Positions 7,501 through 14,536 of a stretch of DNA of 27,159 nucleotides are shown one piece after another. The position numbers and the translations under genes are program-made. Position 1 is the first letter of the stretch, and each line of letters starts with the position of its first letter. The stretch covers positions 1 through 27,159 of the forward strand of contig JBIKYT010000028.1 in the NCBI GenBank assembly GCA_044355095.1, given 5' to 3'. Source of the stretch: Casp-actino8 sp044355095. Its GTDB lineage: Bacteria > Actinomycetota > Acidimicrobiia > Acidimicrobiales > Ilumatobacteraceae. The notes below the pieces were generated by a model. It was not told the origin of the DNA, made no database searches, and worked only from the letters and a program-made list of their open reading frames with translations.

Positions 7501-10500
7501 GCCATACACATCGGTCACCGCACTGCCATCAGCCTTCGTAATCGACATGTTCACGCCAGCAATACCCGACTCACCGCCATCTTTAATTCCGTCACGATCA
7601 GTATCAATCCACACCAAGTTTCCAACCGACACCGACGGAACAACAAAACCGAAATCGAGAGTGGCATCCGATGCTCCATCCGAGGCAAGGTTGACCGACG
7701 TCGCAGTGCCAGTCGATGAATCCGTCTCTGTCGTTCCAGCACCAGTAACTGTCGCCGTATACCCCGTCGGCGTCACCACACTCACTTTGTATGAACCCGG
7801 CGGCAAATTGGAAAACACATAGTTGCCGTTCGCATCAGTTGTTGTGTTCGTCACCGCATTCCCAGACACATCAGTTACCGCACTGCCATCAGCCTTCGTA
7901 ATCGACACTGTCACACCAGCAATACCTAGTTCTCCGGAATCTTGAACTCCATCACGATCGGTATCGATCCACACAAAATCACCAACCGACACCCTTGGCA
8001 ATACAAACCCAAAATCTAAAGACATGTCGCTTGAACCAGGGTTCGTCAGAGTTGCCGATGTGGCCGTGCCGGTTGATGAGTCCGTCTCTGTCGTTCCAGC
8101 CCCAGCAACTGTTGCCGAGTAACCCGACGGAGTCACCGCTGTCACCTTGTACGACCCCGGAGGCAAATTGGAAAACACATAGTTACCGTTCGCATCAGTT
8201 GTTGTGGTCGTTACCGCACTCCCTGACACATCAGTTACCGCACTACCATCGGCCTTTGTAATCGACATCGTCACGCCAGCAATTCCTGGCTCGCCGCCAT
8301 CTTGCACACCATCACGATCAGTATCAACCCACACAAAATCACCAACCGAAACCGCTGGAGCAACGCCGAAGTCGAGAGTGAGATCGCTCGCGCCAGCGGT
8401 CGTCAGCGCAAGAGATGTATCGGAAACCGGCGTCGTCCGTCCGTAACCACTTGGGGTCGTCATCGTCACTTTGTAGGTTCCTGCGGGTGCGGTTAACAGG
8501 TTGGGGAATAGGTAGTTTCCGTTCGAATCTGTGACTGCTGTTGTCACAAGATTCCCCGACGCGTCGTACACCGGAGAGCCGTCTGCGTAGGTCAACGTGA
8601 CAGTTACTCCCGCCAGCCCCACCTCTCCGACGTCTTGCACGGCGTCGCGATCGGTGTCCAACCACACTCGGTCGCCGATACTGACGACCGGCGCGAAACC
8701 GATGTCGTACGACATGTTCGTTTGCCCCCATTCCATTGCAGGCACTGTGATACGTGGGAAACCTGAAACCAAAGTTGCGTCAGAGTCAATCTCGTCGTCA
8801 AGCAACGATGCAGAAGCAGATTTGTTCGCTGACGTCATTGCATAGTTCTGTAACGGCCCCGATGAAAAATTGGCTGCGTTGTCGACCCTGACAGTGAACT
8901 CTTCACTTGCAGTGAGACCGCCGCCCGAAAAATCATTGTTACCCGCTGCCGCCTCCGTGACGTTCGACGCAAAGTAATACTCGCCATTCGAATCCGTGAT
9001 GGCTGTTCCGGCAAGAGTGCCTGCAGAGTTGTACAACCTCACGGTCGCGCCAACGACAGGTAATTCACCTGCGTCCTGAATGCCATCGCCGTCTGCGTCA
9101 AGCCATAACCGGTTACCAATTGAGACCGGCGCATTCTGGGTTAATATTTCAATATCTCCCATCGCGGCGCCCTTAGCGAAATCGTTCGGTTGATACGCAA
9201 CTGACGCATTGAGGCCGCCGGTTGCAACATTGTTCTGCCAAACGCCAGCGGTCGGATAACCGCCCGGATCCATCGCTGAGCTCGCCACCCAATGGGTCAG
9301 CGCTGGTGAATACGCTGCCAGCGCGCCGAGCGACGACTCACGGTGCAGGAGGTCGTCACCCACCCAGTCCGCATTCGTCTTGCAGTCGGAGTTCTTGTCT
9401 TGGGACCAACCTGTTGCCGTACGGCACATAAACAATGTGTCACCGCTTGACATCTGTAGGTCGAATATCTTCGTAGTGGTGTTGGTGGGGTCCGGCTGAA
9501 CGAGGTTCGGCCCAGTCTGGAAGTTGAAACGGTTCGTTAGCCCCAGCATCATTCCCCCGCCTTTGACAGTCTCAATGTCTGAAATGATCGGCTGGGACCA
9601 ATCGAACAAGTTCCACTGGTTACTGCCGATGGCGTCGATGTTGACGTAGTCGTTTGTCCACTCTTGCCAATGGGTAGTGGTCTCAGCCATGACAGCCCCG
9701 CTACCTGTCAGACCCGAGTAATGAGTATTCCGGTAGTAACTAAGGTCAATCGTCGCCAACTCAGACCAACCGCCCGTCACCGGGTCGAGTCTGAGTATCG
9801 AACCCTTCTCCGGAGCGGGCCGGGCGGTCAGTGCGGCAGTTCCTGACACCATGTCGGTACAAATGACTCCAACGTTGAGTACTCCTTCCTCCATGACTTC
9901 GATTCCCCACGGTCGCGCAATACTTGGTGAGGTGCAGTAGGTGTCAGGAACGGAGAAGTCAGTGCGATCATTGAGCGTCGGTGCGTTCGCTGTTCCGCCC
10001 ATCGTGAATCGATGAATCTTTCGCTCGTACAGGTTGACGACATAAAGATAACGATCATCTTTTGAGAAGTCGATGTCACCAAATCCCTCAGTTCCAACAC
10101 CTGAGTACCCAGGTATGTCCCAGTACTTCGTCTGGTCTGCTCCTGAAAGGTCCCTATCGGAGTCGTCGTAGTCGGTGCCACCAGCAGAGGTGACATTTTC
10201 CAGCACGACTCCGTAGTCACGAAGGTCAAAACTGGCGATCACATTCGTCGTGCCGCCGACTACATCCACCATGTAGAGACCACCGATGCCCTTCGGTCCG
10301 AGGCCCGAACTACGTCGGATTACTGCTGAACTCCACAATCGTTGATTTGTTCGGTTCCACGCAAGTCCCCACAACGCACCCGTTTCGCCCGAGTTTGCGA
10401 TGTCTGTTGTCGGGCTCGTAAGCACATTATTCGTCAGCCAAATGCTGTCCACTGTCGGACTGTATGTCGTCGGTCCTCTGCGCATCTGGACCGCTGCGAT

Positions 10501-11019
10501 TCTGTCAGTACTCTCACCGATTTCTCCATTGGTGAGGGGGTAGTCGATGAATTGGCGCGGCACTGTCGTGAATTGAATCGGTCCCGGACGTGTCGAATTC
10601 GTCGCTTGGGTGTAGGGAACAGCCCCCGGATTCGATGGGGAGGGATAGAAGCCCGATGGGGTGTCAAACTCGATACGCACCGACGTTGTCGCCGCGCCCG
10701 TCACGTTGATCGAGTAGGTCCCATCAGTAGCTGTCGTGGCCGAGCCGACCAACGCACCAGTTGAGTCATATGCACGAACCGCTACCCCCGCGATCCCCTC
10801 ATCAGCTCCAAACGGAGCCGATGCACCATTTTTGATTCCGTTACCGTTGTAGTCGTGATACACATTGCCAGACACCGTGCCCGCTGCTGCAAGAGTCGGG
10901 CTGACTGGCCCAAAAGCCACACAAGCGAGGTTGGCGACGAGCGCCGCTACAAGCAAAGCCGAAATTGGAACCTTAGGCAGGCAGAGCTGATGGTTACGCC
11001 AGGTCGGGTTCACAAACAT
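4588..11019 (-). CDS. Giant SdrD/Cna-B-type repeat surface protein with MPTTG sorting signal
   Basis: 2143 aa. Residues 1-45 are a signal peptide ending around TLAAAG. A first SdrD B-like domain (motif DYNGNGIKNG, about 46-115) is followed by a non-repeated region (about 116-630) with propeller-like stretches such as GFGDIDFSKDDRYLYVV, typical of the ligand or enzyme part of such proteins. A second and a third B-domain begin near 632 (LWLDADGDGIQD) and 779. Ten nearly identical 120-121 aa modules fill about 890-2093. Each has a Ca-binding-like DTDRDGVQD loop, ITKADGSAVTDV, NGNYVFANLP and GSYKV, and ends in LDFGF. The C-terminus is MPTTG (2105-2109), a hydrophobic segment and ARRRPHR, a sortase signal with Met replacing Leu. 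It should be secreted and wall-anchored as a long Ca-stiffened stalk. The start lacks a strong ribosome binding site. No close partner gene is adjacent apart from a DUF305 gene upstream. Confidence 0.9.
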   Translation of the reverse strand: MFVNPTWRNHQLCLPKVPISALLVAALVANLACVAFGPVSPTLAAAGTVSGNVYHDYNGNGIKNGASAPFGADEGIAGVAVRAYDSTGALVGSATTATDGTYSINVTGAATTSVRIEFDTPSGFYPSPSNPGAVPYTQATNSTRPGPIQFTTVPRQFIDYPLTNGEIGESTDRIAAVQMRRGPTTYSPTVDSIWLTNNVLTSPTTDIANSGETGALWGLAWNRTNQRLWSSAVIRRSSGLGPKGIGGLYMVDVVGGTTNVIASFDLRDYGVVLENVTSAGGTDYDDSDRDLSGADQTKYWDIPGYSGVGTEGFGDIDFSKDDRYLYVVNLYERKIHRFTMGGTANAPTLNDRTDFSVPDTYCTSPSIARPWGIEVMEEGVLNVGVICTDMVSGTAALTARPAPEKGSILRLDPVTGGWSELATIDLSYYRNTHYSGLTGSGAVMAETTTHWQEWTNDYVNIDAIGSNQWNLFDWSQPIISDIETVKGGGMMLGLTNRFNFQTGPNLVQPDPTNTTTKIFDLQMSSGDTLFMCRTATGWSQDKNSDCKTNADWVGDDLLHRESSLGALAAYSPALTHWVASSAMDPGGYPTAGVWQNNVATGGLNASVAYQPNDFAKGAAMGDIEILTQNAPVSIGNRLWLDADGDGIQDAGELPVVGATVRLYNSAGTLAGTAITDSNGEYYFASNVTEAAAGNNDFSGGGLTASEEFTVRVDNAANFSSGPLQNYAMTSANKSASASLLDDEIDSDATLVSGFPRITVPAMEWGQTNMSYDIGFAPVVSIGDRVWLDTDRDAVQDVGEVGLAGVTVTLTYADGSPVYDASGNLVTTAVTDSNGNYLFPNLLTAPAGTYKVTMTTPSGYGRTTPVSDTSLALTTAGASDLTLDFGVAPAVSVGDFVWVDTDRDGVQDGGEPGIAGVTMSITKADGSAVTDVSGSAVTTTTTDANGNYVFSNLPPGSYKVTAVTPSGYSATVAGAGTTETDSSTGTATSATLTNPGSSDMSLDFGFVLPRVSVGDFVWIDTDRDGVQDSGELGIAGVTVSITKADGSAVTDVSGNAVTNTTTDANGNYVFSNLPPGSYKVSVVTPTGYTATVTGAGTTETDSSTGTATSVNLASDGASDATLDFGFVVPSVSVGNLVWIDTDRDGIKDGGESGIAGVNMSITKADGSAVTDVYGNPVTTTTTDASGNYLFANLPVGSYKVTAMTPSGYVSTTASVGSDRAVDSSTGNATSANLTTDGASDLTLDFGFVVPSVSVGNLVWIDTDVDGVQDVGELGLAGVTMSITKADGSAVTDVFGNSVTTTTTDANGNYVFANLPPGSYKVTAATPSGYVSTSASVGSDPAVDSSTGTATSASLTADGTSDLTLDFGFRLPKVGVGDFVWFDTDRDGIQDGGEPGLAGLTISITKADGSAVTDVFGNAVTTTTTNGSGQYLFENLPPGSYKVSVVTPSGYVSTSASVGSDPAVDSSTGTATSASLTADGTSDLTLDFGFYASVVSVGNLVWIDTDRDGVQDSGELGLAGVTMSITKADGSAVTDVFGNAVTTTTTNANGNYVFANLPLGSYKVTAVTPSGYVPTSASAGSDPAVDSSTGTVTSTNLATDGASDVTLDFGFVVPSVSVGNLVWIDTDRDGVQDVGELGLAGVTMSITKADGSAVTDVFGNAVTTTTTDANGNYLFANLPVGSYKVSVTAPSGYVSTTVSAGSDRAVDSSTGTATSASLTTNGASDLTLDFGFVVPSVSVGRLVWFDTDRDGVQDVGEPGLAGVTMSIMKADGGAVTDVFGNPVMTTTTDASGNYVFANLPVGSYKVNVVEPTGYTATVAGAGTTATDSSTGTATSTNLTSNGASDVTLDFGFFAPVVSVGNLVWIDTDRDGVQDVGESGIAGVTMSITKADGSAVTDVFGNAVTTTTTDANGNYLFASLPVGSYKVNVAAPTGYVATTALAGSDRAMDSSTGTATSVSLTTDGASDLTLDFGFVLPKVSVGNLVWFDTDRDGVQDASEPGIAGVTLSITKADGSAVTDVFGNAVTTTTTDANGNYLFANLPVGSYKVSVTAPSGYVSTTALVGSDREMDSSTGTTTSANLDTDGASDLTLDFGFHEPIVVVPESRTMPTTGTSSLVMVLVAFLLTLFGVLIVLFARRRPHRLCLH
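4743..8352 (-). repeat. Ten-copy in-frame tandem array, period 360-363 bp
   Basis: The codons for the DTDRDGV loop recur near 5053, 5416, 5775, 6138, 6501, 6864, 7227, 7590, 7950 and 8310. The steps are 360 or 363 bp, so every copy stays in frame. Modules with the arm GAGTT (the first, second and eighth from the N-terminus) are one codon shorter than those with the arm GSD. Two more diverged copies of the loop lie at about 8643 and 9084 outside the array. The array is a likely site of recombinational gain or loss of modules and a likely assembly-collapse point. Confidence 0.95.
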
Positions 11020-11166
11020 AAATCTAGTCTGCCTAAGTTACATCGGTTCAACCGAAAATTCATTCCACAATAAATCATTCCGGAAACTTGCCGCGATGCA
11101 CACGAACGTCTACCTCAAGTTGAGGTTTAACGACGGCTTTTTCAACTCACACGGCCACGAAAAGTC

Positions 11167-11715
11167 CTATTCGGACCGATGTTCACACTTTGAACTTAAT
11201 GCCAGACATAAATCACTTAATAGAAGACGCATTTTCACTAATTCGTCGGACTGTGTGGCGATGACATTTCTTGCAATTTGAGCAATTTCACTTTCCTGAG
11301 TATCGAGCAGCGCCACTTCGGAAATGACTAGTGCCCCTTCATGATGTTCAATCATGATCTTCAGCCATGCAATATCGTGCGCATTTCCCTCAAGAATTCG
11401 CAGTGAGTCCATCTGCGATTGGTTAATGGCACCAGGAAACTTTTGTGCATTTTCAACGCCCCAATTGTGGCCTAGTGCCTCAAGCGCATGTAATTCAGCA
11501 TGGTGATACGACCCCATCTCAAATATCAATCGACGCAACCGCACATCATTACTGCGCGACTGACCTATTTCAATGATTTGTAACCCGAGTTCATGATGAG
11601 GAATCATCTCCGCGACAAACCGTCGGTCAACCTGTGTTGACTCCCCTGCGCCACATCCAATCATGAACGCAAGCAGTGGCAACAGTAAAGTTTTACGAAT
11701 TACGCGCTGCGTCAT
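11167..11715 (-). CDS. DUF305 family lipoprotein
   Basis: 182 aa. The N-terminus is a lipoprotein signal (LLPLLAFMIG followed by Cys21). The mature part is a four-helix DUF305 domain with its paired signatures MIPHHELGL (His40-His41) and MIEHHEGAL (His124-His125), plus a further SYHHAEL (His71-72). DUF305 proteins are ferritin-like, and some bind copper in the periplasm or at the surface, so these His/Met residues are plausible metal ligands. Unlike the second DUF305 protein of this window (19465-20058), it lacks a Met-rich linker. It lies 147 bp upstream of the giant surface protein on the same strand and may or may not be co-transcribed with it. The start is the only ATG before the signal peptide. 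Confidence 0.85.
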   Translation of the reverse strand: MTQRVIRKTLLLPLLAFMIGCGAGESTQVDRRFVAEMIPHHELGLQIIEIGQSRSNDVRLRRLIFEMGSYHHAELHALEALGHNWGVENAQKFPGAINQSQMDSLRILEGNAHDIAWLKIMIEHHEGALVISEVALLDTQESEIAQIARNVIATQSDELVKMRLLLSDLCLALSSKCEHRSE

Positions 11716-11887
11716 ACAACTCTGAGATCTCCGACACCGCTATCACTGAATCTTGGGGAGGCTGAGCGATGGTTCGCTGACCGCACGCAAAGACGTGCCG
11801 TGGTTTTCTAGCAATAGGAAACATCCGACCCGTCGGTGAGATTGCGTCAGTCTCGAAATCGGGAATGGTCGTATCACGAACGCTCAT
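11693..11887 (-). pseudogene. Duplicated N-terminal fragment of the esterase gene
   Basis: The frame opens with MSVRDTTIPDFETD and continues to ARKPR, matching the first 30 residues of the esterase encoded at 11990-13165 with two substitutions. It then diverges abruptly into unrelated sequence without a signal peptide or catalytic motif. It overlaps the start of the DUF305 gene by 23 bp. The homology is confined to the 104-bp repeat (11787-11890). This is best read as a gene fragment created by duplication, probably not a functional protein. Confidence 0.75.
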
Positions 11888-11890
11888 CGC
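11787..11890 (-). repeat. 104-bp direct repeat, copy 1
   Basis: It aligns with 13065-13168 at a constant offset of 1278 bp, with five mismatches (about 95% identity) and no gaps. The match ends sharply at 11890, where the tmRNA-like 3' end begins. It carries the codons for the first 30 residues of the esterase. Confidence 0.95.
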
Positions 11891-11925
11891 CTGATGGACG
11901 GGGGTTCGATTCCCCCCAGCTCCAC
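11891..11925 (+). pseudogene. ssrA: tmRNA (ssrA) 3'-end fragment (site B)
   Basis: It reads as the last part of a tmRNA: TGGAC, a perfect 5-bp T-stem (GGGGG 11900-11904 with CCCCC 11912-11916) around the loop TTCGATT, then the acceptor strand CAGCTCC and discriminator A (11924). GGAC before the T-stem and CAGCTCCA at the end are typical of bacterial tmRNA rather than of any one tRNA. The rest of the molecule is absent: upstream lies the 104-bp repeat, and no tag-peptide frame or 5' GGGGCTGA end with matching length is seen. CCA is not encoded. tmRNA 3' ends are frequent integration sites, so this may be an attachment-site scar. Confidence 0.65.
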
Positions 11926-11931
11926 TGCGGG

Positions 11932-11957
11932 GTGTTGGCGGTTATTGCCGCCAACAC
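11932..11957 (+). terminator. Hairpin behind the tmRNA 3' fragment, possible terminator
   Basis: A perfect 10-bp stem (GTGTTGGCGG, 11932-11941, with its complement at 11948-11957) closes a TTATTG loop. There is no strong T run on either strand. It could be the old terminator of the tmRNA, or serve as a bidirectional terminator, since the esterase gene converges on it from the other side (stop at 11990). Confidence 0.45.
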
Positions 11958-11989
11958 TTGGCATGTTTCCGCAACTTTCGAACGGGCCA

Positions 11990-13165
11990 TCATCGGCGTG
12001 AAAACTGGTTAAGGAACGACCAGATTGCGCGGCTCGCATCAAAGTCCATGTACGGCTCGCCAACCAGGGCCGCCGATCCAGCCATCGCGGCTTGGTGACC
12101 CATCCACGCGTGGCTCGCGCTAGCCACTGTCACCAACTCGATACGCGATCCTTCTTCGCAGCCCGACCATACGAGGTTCTCAACATCCGCGTTGGATGTC
12201 ATCGTGCGATCGCTCGGATCGGTGATGCAGTCAAACTTCATCGCCATCTCCGTCACCGCGTCCCGACCGGATCTGAACTCGACACCCGAAACCCCGGTTC
12301 CACGACCACCGTCGATCGGATGATTGGTGTCGGCCAGTCCGTGAATGTGCAGGACAGATACCGGCTCCATCGGCCGGCAGTCATCGATCCCGAGGCTGCC
12401 CGCTTGCACGCCGATCGCCACGATTCGATCCGACAATTCGCAGGCGAGCCGGTACGCCATGATCGCCCCATTCGAGTGTCCCGCCGCGAAAACACGGCTC
12501 GAGTCGATCTCGAACCGCTCCGTCAAGAGATCCAGCAGGAAGCGAATGTATGCCACGTCGTCGACGTTTCGATCAGCGGCAGGACCACAGCAATATCCGC
12601 CATTCCACGTCTGCAATCCGGGCCGCTCGGGGATCGCGCGAATCCCATCGGGGTACACCACCAGGAAGCCGTTCGCTTCGGCGAGTTCGTCGAAACCGGA
12701 GTTCGCCGCGAACTGCCCCGATGAGCCCAATCCGCCGTGAAGTGCCACGAGTAACGGAACGTTTTCGCTACTCACCGCGACCCCCGACGGAACATAGAGC
12801 CGAAAATGGCGTCGCCGGCCATCGGGTGTTGTCACCCACTCGTCTGTGACCGTTCCGACGGCTGCCATCGCCGGGTTTGCGTTGATGTACGGGTCATATT
12901 CTGAGGACGGCACCGTCGTCGAAGGGGACGATGACGATGAGATCGCTGGAAAGTCCGAAGGCGCGAGCGTTGTCGACGTTGAGCCGATAGCTGCCGACGA
13001 ATCATCGCTCGGTCCGGCGGATGTCGAGCAGCTCGACATGGCTCCAAGCAAACACAGGGACAAGGCAACGACGAGCCGTGGTTTTCTAGCAATAGGAAAT
13101 ATCCGACCCGTCGGTGAGATTCCGTCAGTCTCGAAATCGGGAATGGTTGTATCACGAACGCTCAT
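11990..13165 (-). CDS. Secreted lipoprotein esterase, PHB-depolymerase/LpqC-like
   Basis: 391 aa from the ATG at 13165. The alpha/beta-hydrolase fold is clear: LLVALHGGLGSSGQF (oxyanion region), nucleophile Ser231 in GHSNG, acid Asp279 in HGLADTNHP, and His352 in ASHAWMGH. A Cys-rich loop (GGYCCGP) is common in the feruloyl esterase/polyhydroxybutyrate-depolymerase group (Esterase_PHB, LpqC). A hydrophobic stretch ending MSSC gives a lipobox at Cys46, followed by a Ser/Thr-rich linker, so it is probably lipid-anchored. Oddly, 30 mostly polar residues with several acidic ones precede the signal sequence, and exactly this part is the 104-bp repeat. Two hand-counted lines (120 bp) are about 58% G+C against about 46% for two lines of flanking genes, suggesting transfer. 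It follows the YhhN-like gene by 14 bp, so probably forms one transcription unit. The substrate is unknown. Confidence 0.85.
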   Translation of the reverse strand: MSVRDTTIPDFETDGISPTGRIFPIARKPRLVVALSLCLLGAMSSCSTSAGPSDDSSAAIGSTSTTLAPSDFPAISSSSSPSTTVPSSEYDPYINANPAMAAVGTVTDEWVTTPDGRRRHFRLYVPSGVAVSSENVPLLVALHGGLGSSGQFAANSGFDELAEANGFLVVYPDGIRAIPERPGLQTWNGGYCCGPAADRNVDDVAYIRFLLDLLTERFEIDSSRVFAAGHSNGAIMAYRLACELSDRIVAIGVQAGSLGIDDCRPMEPVSVLHIHGLADTNHPIDGGRGTGVSGVEFRSGRDAVTEMAMKFDCITDPSDRTMTSNADVENLVWSGCEEGSRIELVTVASASHAWMGHQAAMAGSAALVGEPYMDFDASRAIWSFLNQFSRR

Positions 13166-13168
13166 CGC
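13065..13168 (-). repeat. 104-bp direct repeat, copy 2
   Basis: This is the partner of 11787-11890. It ends 3 bp upstream of the esterase start codon and covers codons 1 to about 33 of that gene. Recombination between the copies would remove 1278 bp, including most of the esterase and the tmRNA fragment. Confidence 0.95.
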
Positions 13169-13179
13169 AACAGTCTGTC

Positions 13180-13815
13180 CTACACCAACCCGAGAGCAAG
13201 GCCCGCCAGTGCCACGTGATACGTGACCATGATGCTGACTGGTTGCCACGAGCGTTCTTTAACAAATCTTTGTTCGGCAATGAGCGAATCAGACAACATG
13301 AAGAAGATCGCACCGACTATTCCGATTGCAGTCGCACCTGCGATCGCACTAGTGGCCATCGCAGCAATCACGACCATGTACACCATGACGGGGATCACTA
13401 GTTCTTTATGACCCGCAACTGAAATATGTCGAATAAAGCGTCGAGCCAAAACAAGGGTTGCCGGCACAACGATTGCTACTCCGATCAGAAGTCGCAAGGT
13501 TGTTACATCTTCATTGAGCAGACTCACTGCGAAACAGATTTGCGCAATCGCAAATGAGGCCAGACCAGGAACAAATGCATCACGCGGGAGCATCAAAAAC
13601 ACATCGCCCAACAAACAAAAAACGAAAGCAATGATGCGCCACGTTTGCGGGACACCGTCTGCATCAAGGATCGCTATGGCCACACCAAGAAATGCAACGG
13701 TCGCAAGTGGCTTACAGACATATTGAAGCGACTTTTTCGATGTGTGCACTGCCCACCAGTCGCCGATTGAAAAAATCGTCGCAACGACGAGGAAAACCAC
13801 CACTGTGCTTGTCAT
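13180..13815 (-). CDS. YhhN family membrane protein (lysoplasmalogenase-like)
   Basis: 211 aa and almost wholly hydrophobic, with about eight membrane segments. It shows family hallmarks of YhhN/TMEM86: AFVFCLLGDVFLMLP in the first half and GAIFFMLSDSLIA in the second, each with the conserved Asp in the membrane. Characterised members hydrolyse lysoplasmalogens; most bacterial ones are untested. The ATG at 13815 is preferred over an in-frame TTG at 13842 because GGGGGA stands 10 nt before it. The stop is 14 bp before the esterase start, so the two are probably co-transcribed. Confidence 0.8.
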   Translation of the reverse strand: MTSTVVVFLVVATIFSIGDWWAVHTSKKSLQYVCKPLATVAFLGVAIAILDADGVPQTWRIIAFVFCLLGDVFLMLPRDAFVPGLASFAIAQICFAVSLLNEDVTTLRLLIGVAIVVPATLVLARRFIRHISVAGHKELVIPVMVYMVVIAAMATSAIAGATAIGIVGAIFFMLSDSLIAEQRFVKERSWQPVSIMVTYHVALAGLALGLV

Positions 13816-13869
13816 GTTTCTATTGTCCCCCACTATCGGCAACTAGCGAGGGATAGGACCTCATGAGAC

Positions 13870-14166
13870 CTATTGCTGAGTTTGTAAACGACTTTCGGAG
13901 AGGAGCGTGAATAACTTTCCAGCTGCGGATTCTTCAACGCCATAGAGAACATCTGGATCTAGATCCAGACCACCAGGCCAAACAAGCGTGCCAGACGTCG
14001 GGTCGACCGAAACCTGTGAAAACAATTCTTCGTCGTCCAAGTCGCTGAAGACTCCCCCAAGACCTCGATGAATTTCTACTTCGCGAATGAGTCCGTCGCT
14101 GAATTCCAATGAAAGTTGATGCTCGCCAAGACACTTGGCTTTGTTAACTCGCACAAACATCGTCAT
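13870..14166 (-). CDS. DUF2442 domain protein
   Basis: 98 aa. The pattern matches DUF2442: an N-terminal strand pair (HQLSLEFSDGLIREVEI), GGVFSDLDDEELFSQVSVD, then GTLVWPGGLDLDPDVLY, the most diagnostic part. It starts 9 bp after the stop of the DUF4160 gene and must be co-transcribed with it. DUF4160-DUF2442 pairs are common in bacteria and behave like small two-gene modules resembling toxin-antitoxin loci; no biochemical role is firmly established that I can cite. A second ATG lies two codons downstream (14160). Confidence 0.85.
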   Translation of the reverse strand: MTMFVRVNKAKCLGEHQLSLEFSDGLIREVEIHRGLGGVFSDLDDEELFSQVSVDPTSGTLVWPGGLDLDPDVLYGVEESAAGKLFTLLSESRLQTQQ

Positions 14167-14175
14167 GCCCGCAGA

Positions 14176-14436
14176 TTAGCGAAGTGGCGTCAATGCAACA
14201 ACTGGCCTACCAGAGTTTGCTGCATGCCAGTTGAGCATCAATTGAATTCTCTGCATCGAAATCCACTCTTGTACTAGACGGACCGCAGTTACGGGCATGC
14301 GACCGTCCAATTGAACGCCGTCAGGGATTCTGAATCTTGCTTCCGAACCAGAATAGAAAGCGTGGATATGTGGTGGATTGTGGTCATAGAAGTACATGTA
14401 AATCGAAATTCCATAAAATTCGCAAAGTTTTGGCAC
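14176..14436 (-). CDS. DUF4160 domain protein
   Basis: 86 aa. It matches DUF4160 along its whole length: FYGISIYMYFYDHNPPHIHAFY (the DHNPPHIHA signature), a short strand pair, DGRMP, and a C-terminal helix with NWHAANSG. It starts with GTG at 14436; an in-frame TGA two codons upstream leaves no longer alternative. It is first gene of a two-gene unit with the DUF2442 gene. The conserved His residues could bind metal or nucleic acid, but that is inference. It is divergent from the TRIC-like gene. Confidence 0.85.
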   Translation of the reverse strand: MPKLCEFYGISIYMYFYDHNPPHIHAFYSGSEARFRIPDGVQLDGRMPVTAVRLVQEWISMQRIQLMLNWHAANSGRPVVALTPLR

Positions 14437-14536
14437 GTCTCAATGTGGGAAGTTACAGACTTGAATCGGCGAAAAAAGAGTATGGATCCTTGCATCACAA
14501 CTTCTATAGCGAACCGCTCGTGGGTAAAGTTTGCGA

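Noticed and set aside
4743..8352. Long regularly spaced repeats that could suggest a CRISPR or satellite array
   Set aside because: The period is 360-363 bp, all copies stay in frame within one large minus-strand gene, and they encode clear SdrD-type modules.
4588..8450. Several plus-strand open frames opposite the adhesin repeats
   Set aside because: They recur with the repeat period, have poor composition and no family match, and mirror the coding of the other strand.
11755..11925. A complete tmRNA, as GGCTGA-like and TGGTTCG sequence occurs near 11760-11775
   Set aside because: Only about 170 nt separate it from the 3' end, no tag frame is seen, and the middle is the protein-coding 104-bp repeat; only the 3' end is convincing.
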